A stretch of 64,000 bases of DNA. Origin: Alkalinema sp. FACHB-956. Its GTDB lineage: Bacteria; Cyanobacteriota; Cyanobacteriia; Leptolyngbyales; Leptolyngbyaceae. This document shows positions 30,399 through 40,490 of the stretch, piece after piece. The translations under genes were made by a program, and so were the position numbers. Location of the stretch: NCBI RefSeq assembly GCF_014697025.1, contig NZ_JACJRC010000006.1, forward strand, positions 62,001 to 126,000, given 5' to 3'. Position 1 is the first letter of the stretch; each line of letters opens with the position of its first letter. Below the pieces are notes generated by a model. That model saw only the letters and a program-made list of their open reading frames with translations, had not been told where the DNA came from and did no database searches.

Positions 30399-31214
30399 AT
30401 GTGGGCGATTTTGAGTGGTATTGAGGGAAATCTGGCCGCCTATGAAGCGGTTTTGGCTGATCTAAAACGCCAACGATCGCCCATTGACGCTCTCTATATC
30501 CTGGGGGATGTGATTTCGCCCGTTGCGGATAACACCGCCATCATGCAACGGCTGTGCTATCCACGATCGGGAGAACTCGAACCCCAGGTTTGCCAGGGCT
30601 GGTGGGAGGAGCAGTTACTGACTTTGCACGGGCTAGGACGATCGGCAGAACCCACAGAACTGATCGATCGGTATGGCCTGTCCGTTGTGAAACAACTCTG
30701 GGATGGCAGTTCACGATCGTTGGTTGATTGGATCAAGTCCTTAGATTTTGGCTTGTTTGAACTCGATTGTTTGTTGGTTCACGGTAGCAGCATTAGTGTC
30801 AGTGATGAATTAACGCCGGATACCGATGCAATTTTCATGCTCGATCGCTTGTTGAGGATGGATGCGAATTATTTATTTTGCGGTCGATCGGGTTTGGCGT
30901 TTGAATATGCCATTCACCGGGGTAGTGTGGTTTCTGAAATGACCACCCTCACGCCAGTCCCAGAACTAGTTCCAGCACCAGTTCCAGCACCAGTTTCAGC
31001 CCATCTAGCAGACCCACGATCGGAGCCGTTAACTGAGGCTGAAACCGTGACATTACGACCTCGAAAAATTATTGGGGTTGGCAATGTGGGACGGGTACCC
31101 GGACAGGCGACCTATACGCTCTATCAACCCTATGCGGGCAATCTTGAATTTCGGACAGTCCGTTATGGCACTGCCAAAGGATTCTCGCAAAGTCGATCGC
31201 AGTCGCGATCGTAG
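30399..31214 (+). CDS. Degenerate metallophosphoesterase paralogue (probable pseudo-enzyme)
   Basis: A 271-residue protein, start ATG 30399 behind AAGGAG (30388-30393). It aligns over its length with the phosphoesterase at 25932-26759, but the metal-site motifs are gone: IHGN is IEGN, GDLVGYGP is GDVISPVA, VHGSPHN is VHGSSIS and GHTH is GRSG. The scaffold residues (YILGD, CQG-W-W, FCGR, VGNVG) are kept. A Pro/Val-rich linker (VPAPVPAPV) and a basic tail (SQSRSQSRS) are extra. It probably binds without cleaving, perhaps the same ligand or partner as the intact enzyme. Last gene of the operon. Confidence 0.75.
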   Translation: MWAILSGIEGNLAAYEAVLADLKRQRSPIDALYILGDVISPVADNTAIMQRLCYPRSGELEPQVCQGWWEEQLLTLHGLGRSAEPTELIDRYGLSVVKQLWDGSSRSLVDWIKSLDFGLFELDCLLVHGSSISVSDELTPDTDAIFMLDRLLRMDANYLFCGRSGLAFEYAIHRGSVVSEMTTLTPVPELVPAPVPAPVSAHLADPRSEPLTEAETVTLRPRKIIGVGNVGRVPGQATYTLYQPYAGNLEFRTVRYGTAKGFSQSRSQSRS

Positions 31215-31292
31215 CCCGGTTGTACCCTGGATTTAGCATTGCGGGTGCAGGATTCAGCGTGTAGCGTGCAGCAGATACGCGAATTACACGCC

Positions 31293-31334
31293 AGAGATAA
31301 CGCTTTAGAGATAACGCTTTAGAGATAACGCCTT
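31293..31334. repeat. 14-bp tandem repeat, three copies
   Basis: AGAGATAACGCTTT at 31293-31306 and 31307-31320, then AGAGATAACGCCTT at 31321-31334, in the spacer after the degenerate phosphoesterase. Confidence 0.9.
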
Positions 31335-31367
31335 ATACCCAATCAATTTATGCTTGCAACCCATGAC

Positions 31368-31488
31368 GATCCCCCTAGATCCCCCGTAATAAGGGGGATT
31401 TTGGGAGAATCTTCAGATTTCACAACAATTCCATCAATTTCCTAGATATTTCTGGCTCCTCCCTTTTTAAGGAGGGCTAGGAGAATCG
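31368..31488. repeat. Palindromic interspersed repeat, second copy
   Basis: Begins GATCCCCCTAGATCCCCC with an internal CCCCC-N-GGGGG stem and ends CCTCCCTTTTTAAGGAGG-CTAGGAG-ATC. It has the same design as 23342-23422 but is more diverged and longer. Together with the 14-bp repeat it fills the 31215-31538 spacer, which has no gene. Confidence 0.75.
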
Positions 31489-31538
31489 GGGTTGTAGCAT
31501 TGATAACTCAAATTGATAACTCAATTGGGCATTAGAAA

Positions 31539-32324
31539 TTAGGGCTTAGAGATAAAGTGCACCCAGAAGTTACCGTCGGGGATGCAGAGTCGTTTAATGA
31601 GATCGTAGGAATAGTGGACAAATTTCCCCTTGGTGTCGAATTCCCAGGCATCGTTGGAATCGTAGCCCCAGGAATACCATTCCCCATAGGGATCGTGGGC
31701 GATAAAGCCGTATTCGTCGTAGCCCGCTAAGACGACGATGTGCCCGAAGTCGGTAAAGTAGCCATGGATAACGGCAGGTTTGCCGCTGGCGAGCCAAGCC
31801 TTGACCTGTTCGATCGTGGCATCGGGGCGGAAGTCATCGCGGTAACCGTAGGCTTCCACAATCCGTGCTAGATCGTAGGGACTGTGGCGACTGAGGCGAT
31901 TGCGTTCGGCATAGTCGTACAGTTCATCCTCAAACTGGCCAACGGTGCTCTTGCGCTGGGCACCCAGGAACCGCAGACACATGGCAATGGATGTGACATT
32001 ACAGGATCCATCGGGGTTCAGTACGTTATCCCGCTGGGATTTGTAGGGAATGTCGAGTTTGACGCTGGTGGGGAGCACCGCTGGGAAGGAGAGTTGGCTG
32101 TCGTTGCGGATCTCGACATGCTTGCTAAAGACATACCACTGCACGCTGTCTTTAAAGGGAGTTGCGAAGGTGCAGCGCAGGTGATCCCGCTCGATCGTGA
32201 AGGAGGCCAATTCGAATTCTTGGTTGGCTTCGACCTTGGCTTTGAGATCCTCAGGCAGTTCGGAGGATTGGATGGGTTTCTTTTTAAACGTGGTAGTAGT
32301 GACGGTGCGGAGAATGGTTTTCAT
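31539..32324 (-). CDS. C39-like papain-fold peptidase
   Basis: A 261-residue protein without signal peptide. Residues 85-260 form a C39-like (Peptidase_C39_2) domain with Cys108 in GSCNVTSIAM, His195 in DFGHIVVLAGY and Asp211 in AHDPYGEW, a plausible Cys-His-Asp triad. Residues 1-84 are a small beta-rich domain. Such proteins cleave peptides or act as papain-like hydrolases; the substrate is unknown and no ABC transporter is adjacent. The same domain forms the C-terminal third of the protein at 51268-52893. The gene is divergent from argS. Confidence 0.8.
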   Translation of the reverse strand: MKTILRTVTTTTFKKKPIQSSELPEDLKAKVEANQEFELASFTIERDHLRCTFATPFKDSVQWYVFSKHVEIRNDSQLSFPAVLPTSVKLDIPYKSQRDNVLNPDGSCNVTSIAMCLRFLGAQRKSTVGQFEDELYDYAERNRLSRHSPYDLARIVEAYGYRDDFRPDATIEQVKAWLASGKPAVIHGYFTDFGHIVVLAGYDEYGFIAHDPYGEWYSWGYDSNDAWEFDTKGKFVHYSYDLIKRLCIPDGNFWVHFISKP

Positions 32325-32348
32325 AGAACTTCAGCTAGGGAATTTTGA

Positions 32349-32393
32349 AGAACAAGCGTTCAGAGAACAAGCGTTCAGAGAACAAGCGTTCAA
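32349..32393. repeat. 15-bp tandem repeat, three copies
   Basis: AGAACAAGCGTTCAG at 32349-32363 and 32364-32378, and a variant at 32379-32393, just upstream of the C39-like gene. Together with GTTGAACCTT-type repeats near 32680-32715 it is the only structure in the 32325-32727 spacer. Confidence 0.9.
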
Positions 32394-32727
32394 AGAACAA
32401 TATTCGAAGAACAATAGAAGGCATCGGCAATTGCTCTCAAGCCCACTATTTTCATTCTAGATAAATTGATCTGGGGAAGACGGAGAGTAGATTCACGGGA
32501 ATCGGAGTGCTTTTCGGAAGGATGGAAAGTTCCGCGATCGACCGAGGGGGAAGGCCATAGGGTAAACTAGATGGGCTTATGGGCGTGCTGGGTTGACTGG
32601 GTTTACAACGGCTTCGAACGGGGGATGAACCGTCGTTTTTGGACATTGTAAGGCCGGAGTCACCTGAAGTCGCCCTGAGTCGAACCTTCTGAGTTGAACC
32701 TTTTAGTTGAACCTTGCGTATTTCCCT

Positions 32728-34479
32728 ATGAACGCCGTCGCCCAGTTGCAAACCCGTCTTCAACAAGCCCTCGTTGCTGCGTTTGGGCCAGAATTTGCGG
32801 ACACCGATCCCCTGTTGGCCGCGACGAATAATCCGAAGTTTGGGGATTATCAGGCCAATGTGGCGATGTCCTTGGCGAAAAAGTTAGGGAAACAACCGCG
32901 CCAAGTGGCCCAGGAAGTCATCGATCGCTTAGAGGTGGCGGAGTGGTTTGAAACGCCGGAAATTGCGGGGCCAGGGTTTATTAACCTGCGGTTTAAGACG
33001 GACTATTTGCAAGCCAGTTTGCAGGCGATGCAGGCGGACGATCGCTTGGGCATTGCCCCCACCCAGACGCCCCAACGGATGATTGTGGATTTTTCCAGCC
33101 CGAATATTGCTAAGGAAATGCACGTTGGGCACCTGCGATCGACGATTATTGGGGATTGCATTGCACGGATTTTGGAGTTCCAGGGTCATGATGTGCTGCG
33201 GCTGAACCATGTGGGGGATTGGGGGACGCAGTTTGGCATGTTGATCACCTACCTGCGGGAAGTGGCTCCGGCGGCACTGACCCAAGCGGACGCGATCGAC
33301 CTGGGGGATTTGGTGGCGTTCTACAAAAAAGCCAAGGCACGGTTTGATGAGGATGAAGCGTTCCAACAGGCGGCGCGGGAGGAAGTGGTCAAGCTGCAAT
33401 CTGGGGCGGAGGACACGCTGCGGGCTTGGAAGCTGCTGTGCGATCAGTCCCGCCGGGAGTTTCAGGTGATCTATGACCTGCTAGATATTCAACTGGAAGA
33501 GCGGGGCGAATCTTTTTACAATCCCTATTTGCCTGCGGTGGTAGCAGATTTGAAAACGACGGGGTTATTGGTTGAGGATCAGGGCGCGCAATGCGTTTTC
33601 ACGGAAGGATTTACGAATAAGGAAGGGCAGCCGTTACCGCTAATTATTCAGAAATCCGATGGTGGATTTAACTATGCGACAACGGATTTGGCAGCGATTC
33701 GCTATCGCATTGGCACAGACGGAGCCCAACGGATTATTTACGTGACGGATGCCGGACAGAGTAATCACTTTGCCCAGGTGTTTCAAGTGGCGAGGAGAGC
33801 GGGTTGGATTCCGGAGACGGTAGAAGTGGTGCATGTGCCCTTTGGCCTAGTGCAGGGGGAAGATGGCAAGCGCTTGAAGACCAGATCGGGGGATACGGTG
33901 CGGCTGCGGGATCTGCTGGATGAGGCGGTGGAGCGGTTCCGGGCGAATTTGGATACGAAGATTGCGGAGGAGGAAGGCCGCGAGGAGACGGCGGAATTTA
34001 AGGCGCAGGTGTCCCAAGGGGTGGGAATCAGTGCGGTGAAGTATGCGGATTTGAGCCAGAACCGCACGAGCAATTACATCTTTAGCTATGACAAGATGCT
34101 GGCGGATAAGGGCAATACGGCTCCCTATATGCTGTATGCCTATGCGCGGGTGCAGAGCATTAGCCGTAAGGGAAATATTGATTTCTCATCATTAACGGCG
34201 CAGTTACAATTGCAGGAGGAGTCGGAGTTGATTCTGGCGAAGCATTTGTTGCAGTTGGAGTCAGTGATTGCGCAGGTGGGTGAGGATCTGTATCCCAACC
34301 GTTTGTGTCAGTATTTGTTTGAGCTGAGTCAGAAGTTTAATACGTTCTATGATGCTTGTCCGGTGTTGAAGGCGGAGGAAGCGTTGAAGACTTCGCGGTT
34401 GGTGTTGTGTGATTTGACTGCCCGATCGCTCAAGTTAGGGTTGTCGCTGTTGGGTATTCCAGTGTTGGAGCGGATGTAG
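32728..34479 (+). CDS. argS: Arginyl-tRNA synthetase
   Basis: Class I synthetase charging tRNA-Arg. The 583-residue protein, taken from ATG 32728, has the Add-1 N-terminal domain, [18 protein letters not shown] with the HVGH form of the HIGH motif, the KMSKS equivalent in [12 protein letters not shown], and a DALR anticodon-binding domain starting near YANRVQS-type helices (YAYARVQSI) to the C-terminal LERM. Full length. An upstream TTG at 32707 would add seven residues and is not favoured. Confidence 0.96.
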   Translation: MNAVAQLQTRLQQALVAAFGPEFADTDPLLAATNNPKFGDYQANVAMSLAKKLGKQPRQVAQEVIDRLEVAEWFETPEIAGPGFINLRFKTDYLQASLQAMQADDRLGIAPTQTPQRMIVDFSSPNIAKEMHVGHLRSTIIGDCIARILEFQGHDVLRLNHVGDWGTQFGMLITYLREVAPAALTQADAIDLGDLVAFYKKAKARFDEDEAFQQAAREEVVKLQSGAEDTLRAWKLLCDQSRREFQVIYDLLDIQLEERGESFYNPYLPAVVADLKTTGLLVEDQGAQCVFTEGFTNKEGQPLPLIIQKSDGGFNYATTDLAAIRYRIGTDGAQRIIYVTDAGQSNHFAQVFQVARRAGWIPETVEVVHVPFGLVQGEDGKRLKTRSGDTVRLRDLLDEAVERFRANLDTKIAEEEGREETAEFKAQVSQGVGISAVKYADLSQNRTSNYIFSYDKMLADKGNTAPYMLYAYARVQSISRKGNIDFSSLTAQLQLQEESELILAKHLLQLESVIAQVGEDLYPNRLCQYLFELSQKFNTFYDACPVLKAEEALKTSRLVLCDLTARSLKLGLSLLGIPVLERM

Positions 34480-34569
34480 AGTCTAAATCAACTGACTGAT
34501 TAACTGACTTTTTCAGGAACTGGCCTTTTCGGGTTTGATGCTGATAATTGTTAGCTGGGAACAACTGAT

Positions 34570-37500
34570 ATGGTAAATCCAAAGACTCATCCAAATAATG
34601 ATTGGGGGAGGATTGTAGGAGATCAAGATTGGGATACTTACTGCGGTTTCACCTCCCCGGAAAGGCATACCAAGATTGCTGAGTTACAGCAACTCCTGGC
34701 AAACGGATACTCCAATCCCCCACCAGCCGAGATCTGGCGACAGATTGGTAGGCTTTGGAGTGCTGAGGGGCGTTGCATGGATAACCAAGAAGCTCACCAG
34801 CAAGCTGTGTTGAGCTTTAAACAGGCGATCGCGCTCCAACCTGATTTCCCGGAAGCTTGGAATAACTTGGGCAATTCCTTGGTGAATATAGGCATCTGTG
34901 AGGATGCAATCGCTGCCTTTGACACGGCTATTCAACTGAAACCTGACTATTTTGAAGCCTGGGTAAACCGGGGTAATGCATTCTACTTCTTCAACCGTTA
35001 TGAAGAGGCTATCGATAACTATGACAAAGCCTTGCAGCATAACCCTAGTGCCTCTGAAACTTGGAGCAATCGAGGTGGAGCGCTAACTAACTTAGGGCGC
35101 TACGAGGAGGCGATCTCTAGCTATGACCAAGCACTGCAATACAAACCTGAGAATGCACAAGATTGGTATTATCGTGGCTTTGCACTAAATGGCTTAGGCC
35201 GCTATGAGGACGCGATCGTCAGTTACGATCAGGCAGTTCACTACAAACCTGATGATTTTTTGGCTTGGAGCAATCGTGGTATTGCACTTTCTAACTTAGG
35301 GCGCTGTGAAGAGGCGATCTCCAGTTACGATCGAGCATTGCATCTCAATGCCCAATTATCCTGGGTGTGGAGTAGTCGGGCAGCAGCACTCAATAACACT
35401 GGACGGTATCAAGAAGCACTTGAATCTGCGGAAAGGTACATCTCCCTACAGCCTGAAGAGGCCCACGGATGGTATGTTAAAGGCTATGCATTGGATAAAT
35501 TGGGGCATTACCAAGATGCCGTTAACAGTTACGAACAAGCGTTGCAACGTAATCCTAGCGATCCTCTGGCTTGGCGCGATCGAGGCTCATCGCTCGCCAA
35601 CTTAAAACACTTTGAGGAAGCGATCTCGAGTTTTGACCGAGCGTTGCAGCATAAACCAGATGATCCTGATATTTTGACTCGTCGAGGTGCAGGATTGATG
35701 TTACTGAAATGCTATGAAGAGGCAATCGCTGCCTTTGATCATGCATTGCAGTATCAACCAGATAATACTGGAACTTGGTATGTTCGTGGTATTGCATTAG
35801 ACGAATTAAAGCGCTATGAGGAGGCGATCGCTAGTTACGATGAAGTGTTGCAACGCACCCCCGAATTATCTACAGTTTGGATTAGTCGGGGAGTGAGTCT
35901 AAATAATTGTGGACGGTATCAAGAAGCGATTGAATCTGCCGAAAAATCTATTACACTCCAACCTGAAGACGCCCATGGCTGGTATGTTAAAGGTTATGCA
36001 CTGAAGAGACTAGAGCGTTATCAGGATGCGATTACTATCTACGATCAAGCACTTCAATGTAAACCTGATGCCCCTGATTATTGGAAAGAGTATGGTTATA
36101 TATTGCTCGAGTTAAATCGTCATGAAGAGGCGATCGCTAGCTTTGATAAATCCTTACACTACAACCCTGAGCAACCTCAAACTTGGGTTAACCGAGGGAC
36201 TACACTGCTTAACCTAGAGCGATATGAAGAGGCGATCGCTAGTTTCGACCAGGCATTGCAGTATCAACCGGACAACCCTGAAGTGTGGGGAGAGGTTGGT
36301 GCGATACTTGCTCAATTAGGGCGCTATGAAGAGGCTCTAGTGAAATTGGATCAAGCATTACAATATCAGCCTGACCTTGCCCTTGCTTGGACAAATCGGG
36401 GCGCTGCTCTAGCCCAGCTAGAGCGTTATAAAGAGGCGATCGATAGTTGTGACCAAGCATTGCAGTACAAACCTGACGATGCGATGGCTTTAAATAATCG
36501 GGGATTGGCTCTGATTAAGTTGGAACGATATGAAGAGGCTCTCGCAGATTTAGATCAAGCATTGCAGTATCAGCCAGACCACGCCCTTGCCTGGAACAAT
36601 CGCGGGCTAGCACTCCTCAGTTTAGAGCGCTACGAAGAGGTAATCTCGAATTTTGATCAGGCATTACAGTATCAGCCGGAATCTGCCCAAGTTTGGGGTG
36701 ATCGAGGGTTTGCCTTGCATAGCTTAGGACTCAGCGAGGAAGCAATTGCTAGCTTTGATCGGGCATTGCACTATAAGCCTAACGATTCTCAAGATTGGAG
36801 TAATCGTGGAGCTGCACTGGTTAGGTTAGAACGTTATGAAGAGGCGATCGCTAGTTACGATCGAGCATTGCACTGTAAGCCGGACTCTGCCAACGCTTGG
36901 TGTGGTCGTAGTGCAGCACTAACTGGATTGCAATGCTATGAGGAAGCGATCGCCAATTGTGACCAAGCCTTGCAGCATGAACCTAACTTCTCCTCAGCCT
37001 GGAGCAACCGAGGAGTTGTCCTTGTTAGGTTAGGACGCTATGAAGAAGCACTTACCAACTATGATCAGGCATTGCAGTGTAAACCGGACGATTATGAAGC
37101 TTGGAGTAATCGTAGTGCTGCATTAGCTGAGTTAGAACGCTATGAAGAGGCGGTCATCAGTTGCGATCAGGCATTGCGCTATCGACCGGATCATCCCACT
37201 ACTTGGCGAAATCGCGGTGTTGTCTTGGCTGAATTGGGGCGCTACGAAGAGGCGTTGGTAAGCTTTGACCAGGCGTTGCACTACGAACCAGACAATGCCT
37301 CAGCCTGGACAGGTCGTGGCGGGGTAATGGGGGCATTGGAACGCTATGAGGAGGCAGTCTCAAGCTACGACCAGGCATTGACACTTGATCCTGATTTCTC
37401 CAGTGCTTGGAACAATCGAGGAGCAGCGTTAAACAACTTAGGACGGTTTCAAGAAGCCCTTGAGTCTACTGAACGGGGGATTGCGCTCCAGCCAGAATCA

Positions 37501-39756
37501 GCAGAAGGATGGCGTATCAAAGGTTTTGCCTTAGATGGGCTAACTCACTATGAAGAAGCCATTGCTAGTTATGACCGAGCATTGCACTACGAACCAGATA
37601 ATGCTGCAGCCTGGACAGGTCGTGGTGGGGTGCTGGCAGACTTGGGGCGCTATGAGGAAGCCATTGAGCATCACGATCAGGCATTGCAGTATGAACCTGA
37701 TCTCCTCGTAGCTTGGGGTGGTCGCGGTGCCGTTTTAATTAGTTTGGGGCGTAATGAGGAAGCGATCGCTGACTTCGATCGGGCATTACAACTCAACCCC
37801 AATATGTCTATAGCCTTACATGGTCGTGGGTTTGCCCTCGCCAATCTGGGGCGTTATGAAGAAGCAATTGCCAACTACGATCGAGCCTTAAGCCTCAGAC
37901 CTAACTTCACTGATGCCTGGATTAGTCGCGGATTCGCCGCCTTCAATTCCGCCCTTAACCCCATGAACGAGGGTTGGAGCAATCCTACCTTGGTAACGGC
38001 ATCCCTGCCCCCAAAACTCCAAAACCCCGATCTAGATTTGCGGGGCTATGAGGGCTGCCTAGCTTCCATCCAGGAGGGATTCAAGCACAGCCCAGAAGGC
38101 AGTGAAGCCTGGGGTCAATTACACCGAGCCTTAGGCGAAGCCCATCGACTCTGGGGCAATCGCCAGGAAAGTTCCTTCCCGTTTTGGCGAAAAGCGCTTG
38201 CCTGCTACAACAAGGCATTGGATATTTTCACAGCAGACACCTTTCCCCAGGCACAGCTAGAGGTTCTTGCTCTCCTAATTCGCACCCATCGTGCTCTCCA
38301 GGAAAAAGATGAGATTGTAGATGCACTGGCACGCCAGGGTACTGAACTCCTAAAACGAATCTTAAGGGAAAGCTCTTCTGATGCCCAAAAGCAAAGACTG
38401 GGCCTGCAATTTGCCAGCTTTGGGCAAGCCACGGTTGACCTATTGGTTCAGCAAGGAGAACTCATTCAAGCACTGGAAACTGCCGAAAAAGATAAAAACT
38501 GGCTGATGACTTGGTTACTGCACTGGCAAAACCCAGACGATATTCCCACTGCCAGCTACGAAGCCATGCGGCAATTGCTCCGCCCCCATACCGCCATGGT
38601 TTACTGGCACCTCAGTCCTGATGCCCTCACCACCTTCGTCTTACGCTGGGACAGATTACACCCCACCGTGATCAGCCGCACTACTAGCAATAGTCAAGCG
38701 GAGCTGCAACAGGTCAGTCAACTGGAAACCTGGCTCAAAACTTGGAACCAGACTTACCAAAATCACATCAACAAAAGCAAAAATACTGACCCTCACGAGA
38801 AATCTGACTGGTTCAATACCCTGCCCGATCTATTGGATCAACTCGCCGAAATTCTCCAAATTGATCAGATCAAAACCCATCTCCCCCCAAATCTCACCCA
38901 CCTTACCCTCATTCCCCACCGCGACATCCATCGCCTGCCGCTGCACTCCTTCTTCCCAGCCTATCCAACCACCACCCTACCCAGCCTCCAAATCGGTCAT
39001 AGCCTCCGTCCCTCAGCCTTGCCCCTCAAATCAAGTGAATCCAATAGTTCCGGACTCACCATTACCGCCCCCATCCACCAAGACCTATCTCCCCTCTACC
39101 ATGCCCAAGCTGAAACTCACCTGATCAATCAACTCCTAGCAAAAACCTACTCCGTTGAATCGATCGACGCCCGTAAAGCAACCCAGGCGGCTGTCAGTCA
39201 CGCCCTAGCTCAGCCCCACCAAATTTTTCACTTTAATGGCCACGCTGCCTACAACTTTGCAGACCCGAAAAGCTCTGCCCTAGCGCTTGCCGCAACAGAT
39301 AAACTCACTGTTCAAAACCTGCTCCAAGTTCCCCTAAATAGCTATAGCCTAGTCACCCTTGCCAGTTGCGAAACCGCTCTCAGTGGCAATCAAACCATCA
39401 CCAGTGAATACGTTGGCATCACCAGCGCCTTTCTTGCTCAGGGGGTTCCTGACATTCTCAGCACCCTCTGGACAGTAGAATCTGCCGCCAGCATGGTCTT
39501 CATGGCCGAATTTTACAGCCACCTCCATCTTGGCCCCGCTGCTGCCTATCACCACACACGTCAAACCCTAAGATGCCTCACCGTCACTCAACTGAAAACC
39601 CGCTACGATAACTGGCTCAGCCTCGACCTCCCTAGCCAAGTTCGGGAGTTTCTGGAAGAGGAGCGGAATGAGCTTGATAGAATAGAGCCAGATGAATGCC
39701 GCTATCGTCATCCTTACTACTGGGCCGCCTTTACGCTTACAGGACTCGGAGGCTAA
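34570..39756 (+). CDS. Giant TPR-CHAT protein (predicted caspase-like protease)
   Basis: The 1728-residue protein has a short N-terminal region, then about 31 consecutive 34-residue TPR units (about residues 80-1125) of the RYEEAI-SYDQALQYKPDN--AW-NRG type, a helical linker (about 1125-1390), and a C-terminal CHAT domain. CHAT domains have the caspase fold; the predicted dyad is His1558 (FHFNGHAAY) and Cys1600 (TLASCETAL). There is no signal peptide or membrane helix, so it is cytosolic. The TPR solenoid is the likely sensor. Units 7, 12 and 27 share a special sequence at exact five-unit spacing. The next two genes follow by +2 bp and a 4-nt overlap, so the three are one operon. Confidence 0.9.
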   Translation: MVNPKTHPNNDWGRIVGDQDWDTYCGFTSPERHTKIAELQQLLANGYSNPPPAEIWRQIGRLWSAEGRCMDNQEAHQQAVLSFKQAIALQPDFPEAWNNLGNSLVNIGICEDAIAAFDTAIQLKPDYFEAWVNRGNAFYFFNRYEEAIDNYDKALQHNPSASETWSNRGGALTNLGRYEEAISSYDQALQYKPENAQDWYYRGFALNGLGRYEDAIVSYDQAVHYKPDDFLAWSNRGIALSNLGRCEEAISSYDRALHLNAQLSWVWSSRAAALNNTGRYQEALESAERYISLQPEEAHGWYVKGYALDKLGHYQDAVNSYEQALQRNPSDPLAWRDRGSSLANLKHFEEAISSFDRALQHKPDDPDILTRRGAGLMLLKCYEEAIAAFDHALQYQPDNTGTWYVRGIALDELKRYEEAIASYDEVLQRTPELSTVWISRGVSLNNCGRYQEAIESAEKSITLQPEDAHGWYVKGYALKRLERYQDAITIYDQALQCKPDAPDYWKEYGYILLELNRHEEAIASFDKSLHYNPEQPQTWVNRGTTLLNLERYEEAIASFDQALQYQPDNPEVWGEVGAILAQLGRYEEALVKLDQALQYQPDLALAWTNRGAALAQLERYKEAIDSCDQALQYKPDDAMALNNRGLALIKLERYEEALADLDQALQYQPDHALAWNNRGLALLSLERYEEVISNFDQALQYQPESAQVWGDRGFALHSLGLSEEAIASFDRALHYKPNDSQDWSNRGAALVRLERYEEAIASYDRALHCKPDSANAWCGRSAALTGLQCYEEAIANCDQALQHEPNFSSAWSNRGVVLVRLGRYEEALTNYDQALQCKPDDYEAWSNRSAALAELERYEEAVISCDQALRYRPDHPTTWRNRGVVLAELGRYEEALVSFDQALHYEPDNASAWTGRGGVMGALERYEEAVSSYDQALTLDPDFSSAWNNRGAALNNLGRFQEALESTERGIALQPESAEGWRIKGFALDGLTHYEEAIASYDRALHYEPDNAAAWTGRGGVLADLGRYEEAIEHHDQALQYEPDLLVAWGGRGAVLISLGRNEEAIADFDRALQLNPNMSIALHGRGFALANLGRYEEAIANYDRALSLRPNFTDAWISRGFAAFNSALNPMNEGWSNPTLVTASLPPKLQNPDLDLRGYEGCLASIQEGFKHSPEGSEAWGQLHRALGEAHRLWGNRQESSFPFWRKALACYNKALDIFTADTFPQAQLEVLALLIRTHRALQEKDEIVDALARQGTELLKRILRESSSDAQKQRLGLQFASFGQATVDLLVQQGELIQALETAEKDKNWLMTWLLHWQNPDDIPTASYEAMRQLLRPHTAMVYWHLSPDALTTFVLRWDRLHPTVISRTTSNSQAELQQVSQLETWLKTWNQTYQNHINKSKNTDPHEKSDWFNTLPDLLDQLAEILQIDQIKTHLPPNLTHLTLIPHRDIHRLPLHSFFPAYPTTTLPSLQIGHSLRPSALPLKSSESNSSGLTITAPIHQDLSPLYHAQAETHLINQLLAKTYSVESIDARKATQAAVSHALAQPHQIFHFNGHAAYNFADPKSSALALAATDKLTVQNLLQVPLNSYSLVTLASCETALSGNQTITSEYVGITSAFLAQGVPDILSTLWTVESAASMVFMAEFYSHLHLGPAAAYHHTRQTLRCLTVTQLKTRYDNWLSLDLPSQVREFLEEERNELDRIEPDECRYRHPYYWAAFTLTGLGG

Positions 39757-39758
39757 CC

Positions 39759-40490
39759 ATGCAACCGCTTGAACCGCTTGAACAACTTGCAGTGGATGCC
39801 TTTGTCGCTGCTGTGGAAACCTGCCGCGAAGAAGGTATTCAGTTACCCGAAAGCGTTTGGTTGATTGCCCAATCGCCAGACCGCCATGTTGAATCGCTAG
39901 GCGAGATTGCTAAGCAGCATCCCCAGTTGAATACTGCTTATCGCACTGCTCGCAAGCTATTACGCCAAGCAGAGGGCGATCGTCAAAAACGCCTCACACC
40001 AAACATGATGACAACAGAAACAGGTCATCGATTGTCCCAATCTGACTTAGTCAGAATCAACACCTTTGGTAGTCATGGTGTGTCTAGTTATGGTGTGTCC
40101 CAGCCTGACTTAGTGAGTGTTAACTCATTCTCCTACTCGGAGGAAATCTTTAATAGCACGCCAAATCCCGACAATACTCAACCCAACTCTCCATCACTCC
40201 AGGAACCCCTCCCCCTTCCCAAATCTGACCAACAGGAAACATCCCCACCACCAATCTATCGTTTTGTACTGCCCAGCAATACAACAGAGCACGATCGTCA
40301 TTACTTTCAGAATTACGTCACCGAACTCCAGCGCCTCAATCCCTCCTGGATTCTCACTCGCGACCGCTGTACAGATAACGAAAGTGAGGCTTATGTGATG
40401 GTCTGCAACAACGAAAAATATAGGACGCTCTACGCAACCTACATCACTAGCCAACTGATTCAGGATCTTTTTGCAGGTTTTAAACTATGA
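39759..40490 (+). CDS. Unknown protein of the TPR-CHAT operon (candidate protease target or adaptor)
   Basis: A 243-residue protein, start ATG 39759, two bases after the CHAT stop; an upstream start inside the CHAT gene is unlikely. Residues 1-75 look like a compact helical domain (LEQLAVDAFVAAVETCREEG, ESVWLIAQSPD). Residues 80-165 are a flexible linker rich in Ser, Asn, Gln and Pro with a duplicated motif, LSQSDLVRINTF (92-103) and VSQPDLVSVNSF (113-124). Residues 166-243 form an alpha/beta-looking domain. I do not recognise a family. A protein with two globular ends joined by a repeated exposed motif is a natural substrate shape, but that is inference. Confidence 0.75.
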   Translation: MQPLEPLEQLAVDAFVAAVETCREEGIQLPESVWLIAQSPDRHVESLGEIAKQHPQLNTAYRTARKLLRQAEGDRQKRLTPNMMTTETGHRLSQSDLVRINTFGSHGVSSYGVSQPDLVSVNSFSYSEEIFNSTPNPDNTQPNSPSLQEPLPLPKSDQQETSPPPIYRFVLPSNTTEHDRHYFQNYVTELQRLNPSWILTRDRCTDNESEAYVMVCNNEKYRTLYATYITSQLIQDLFAGFKL

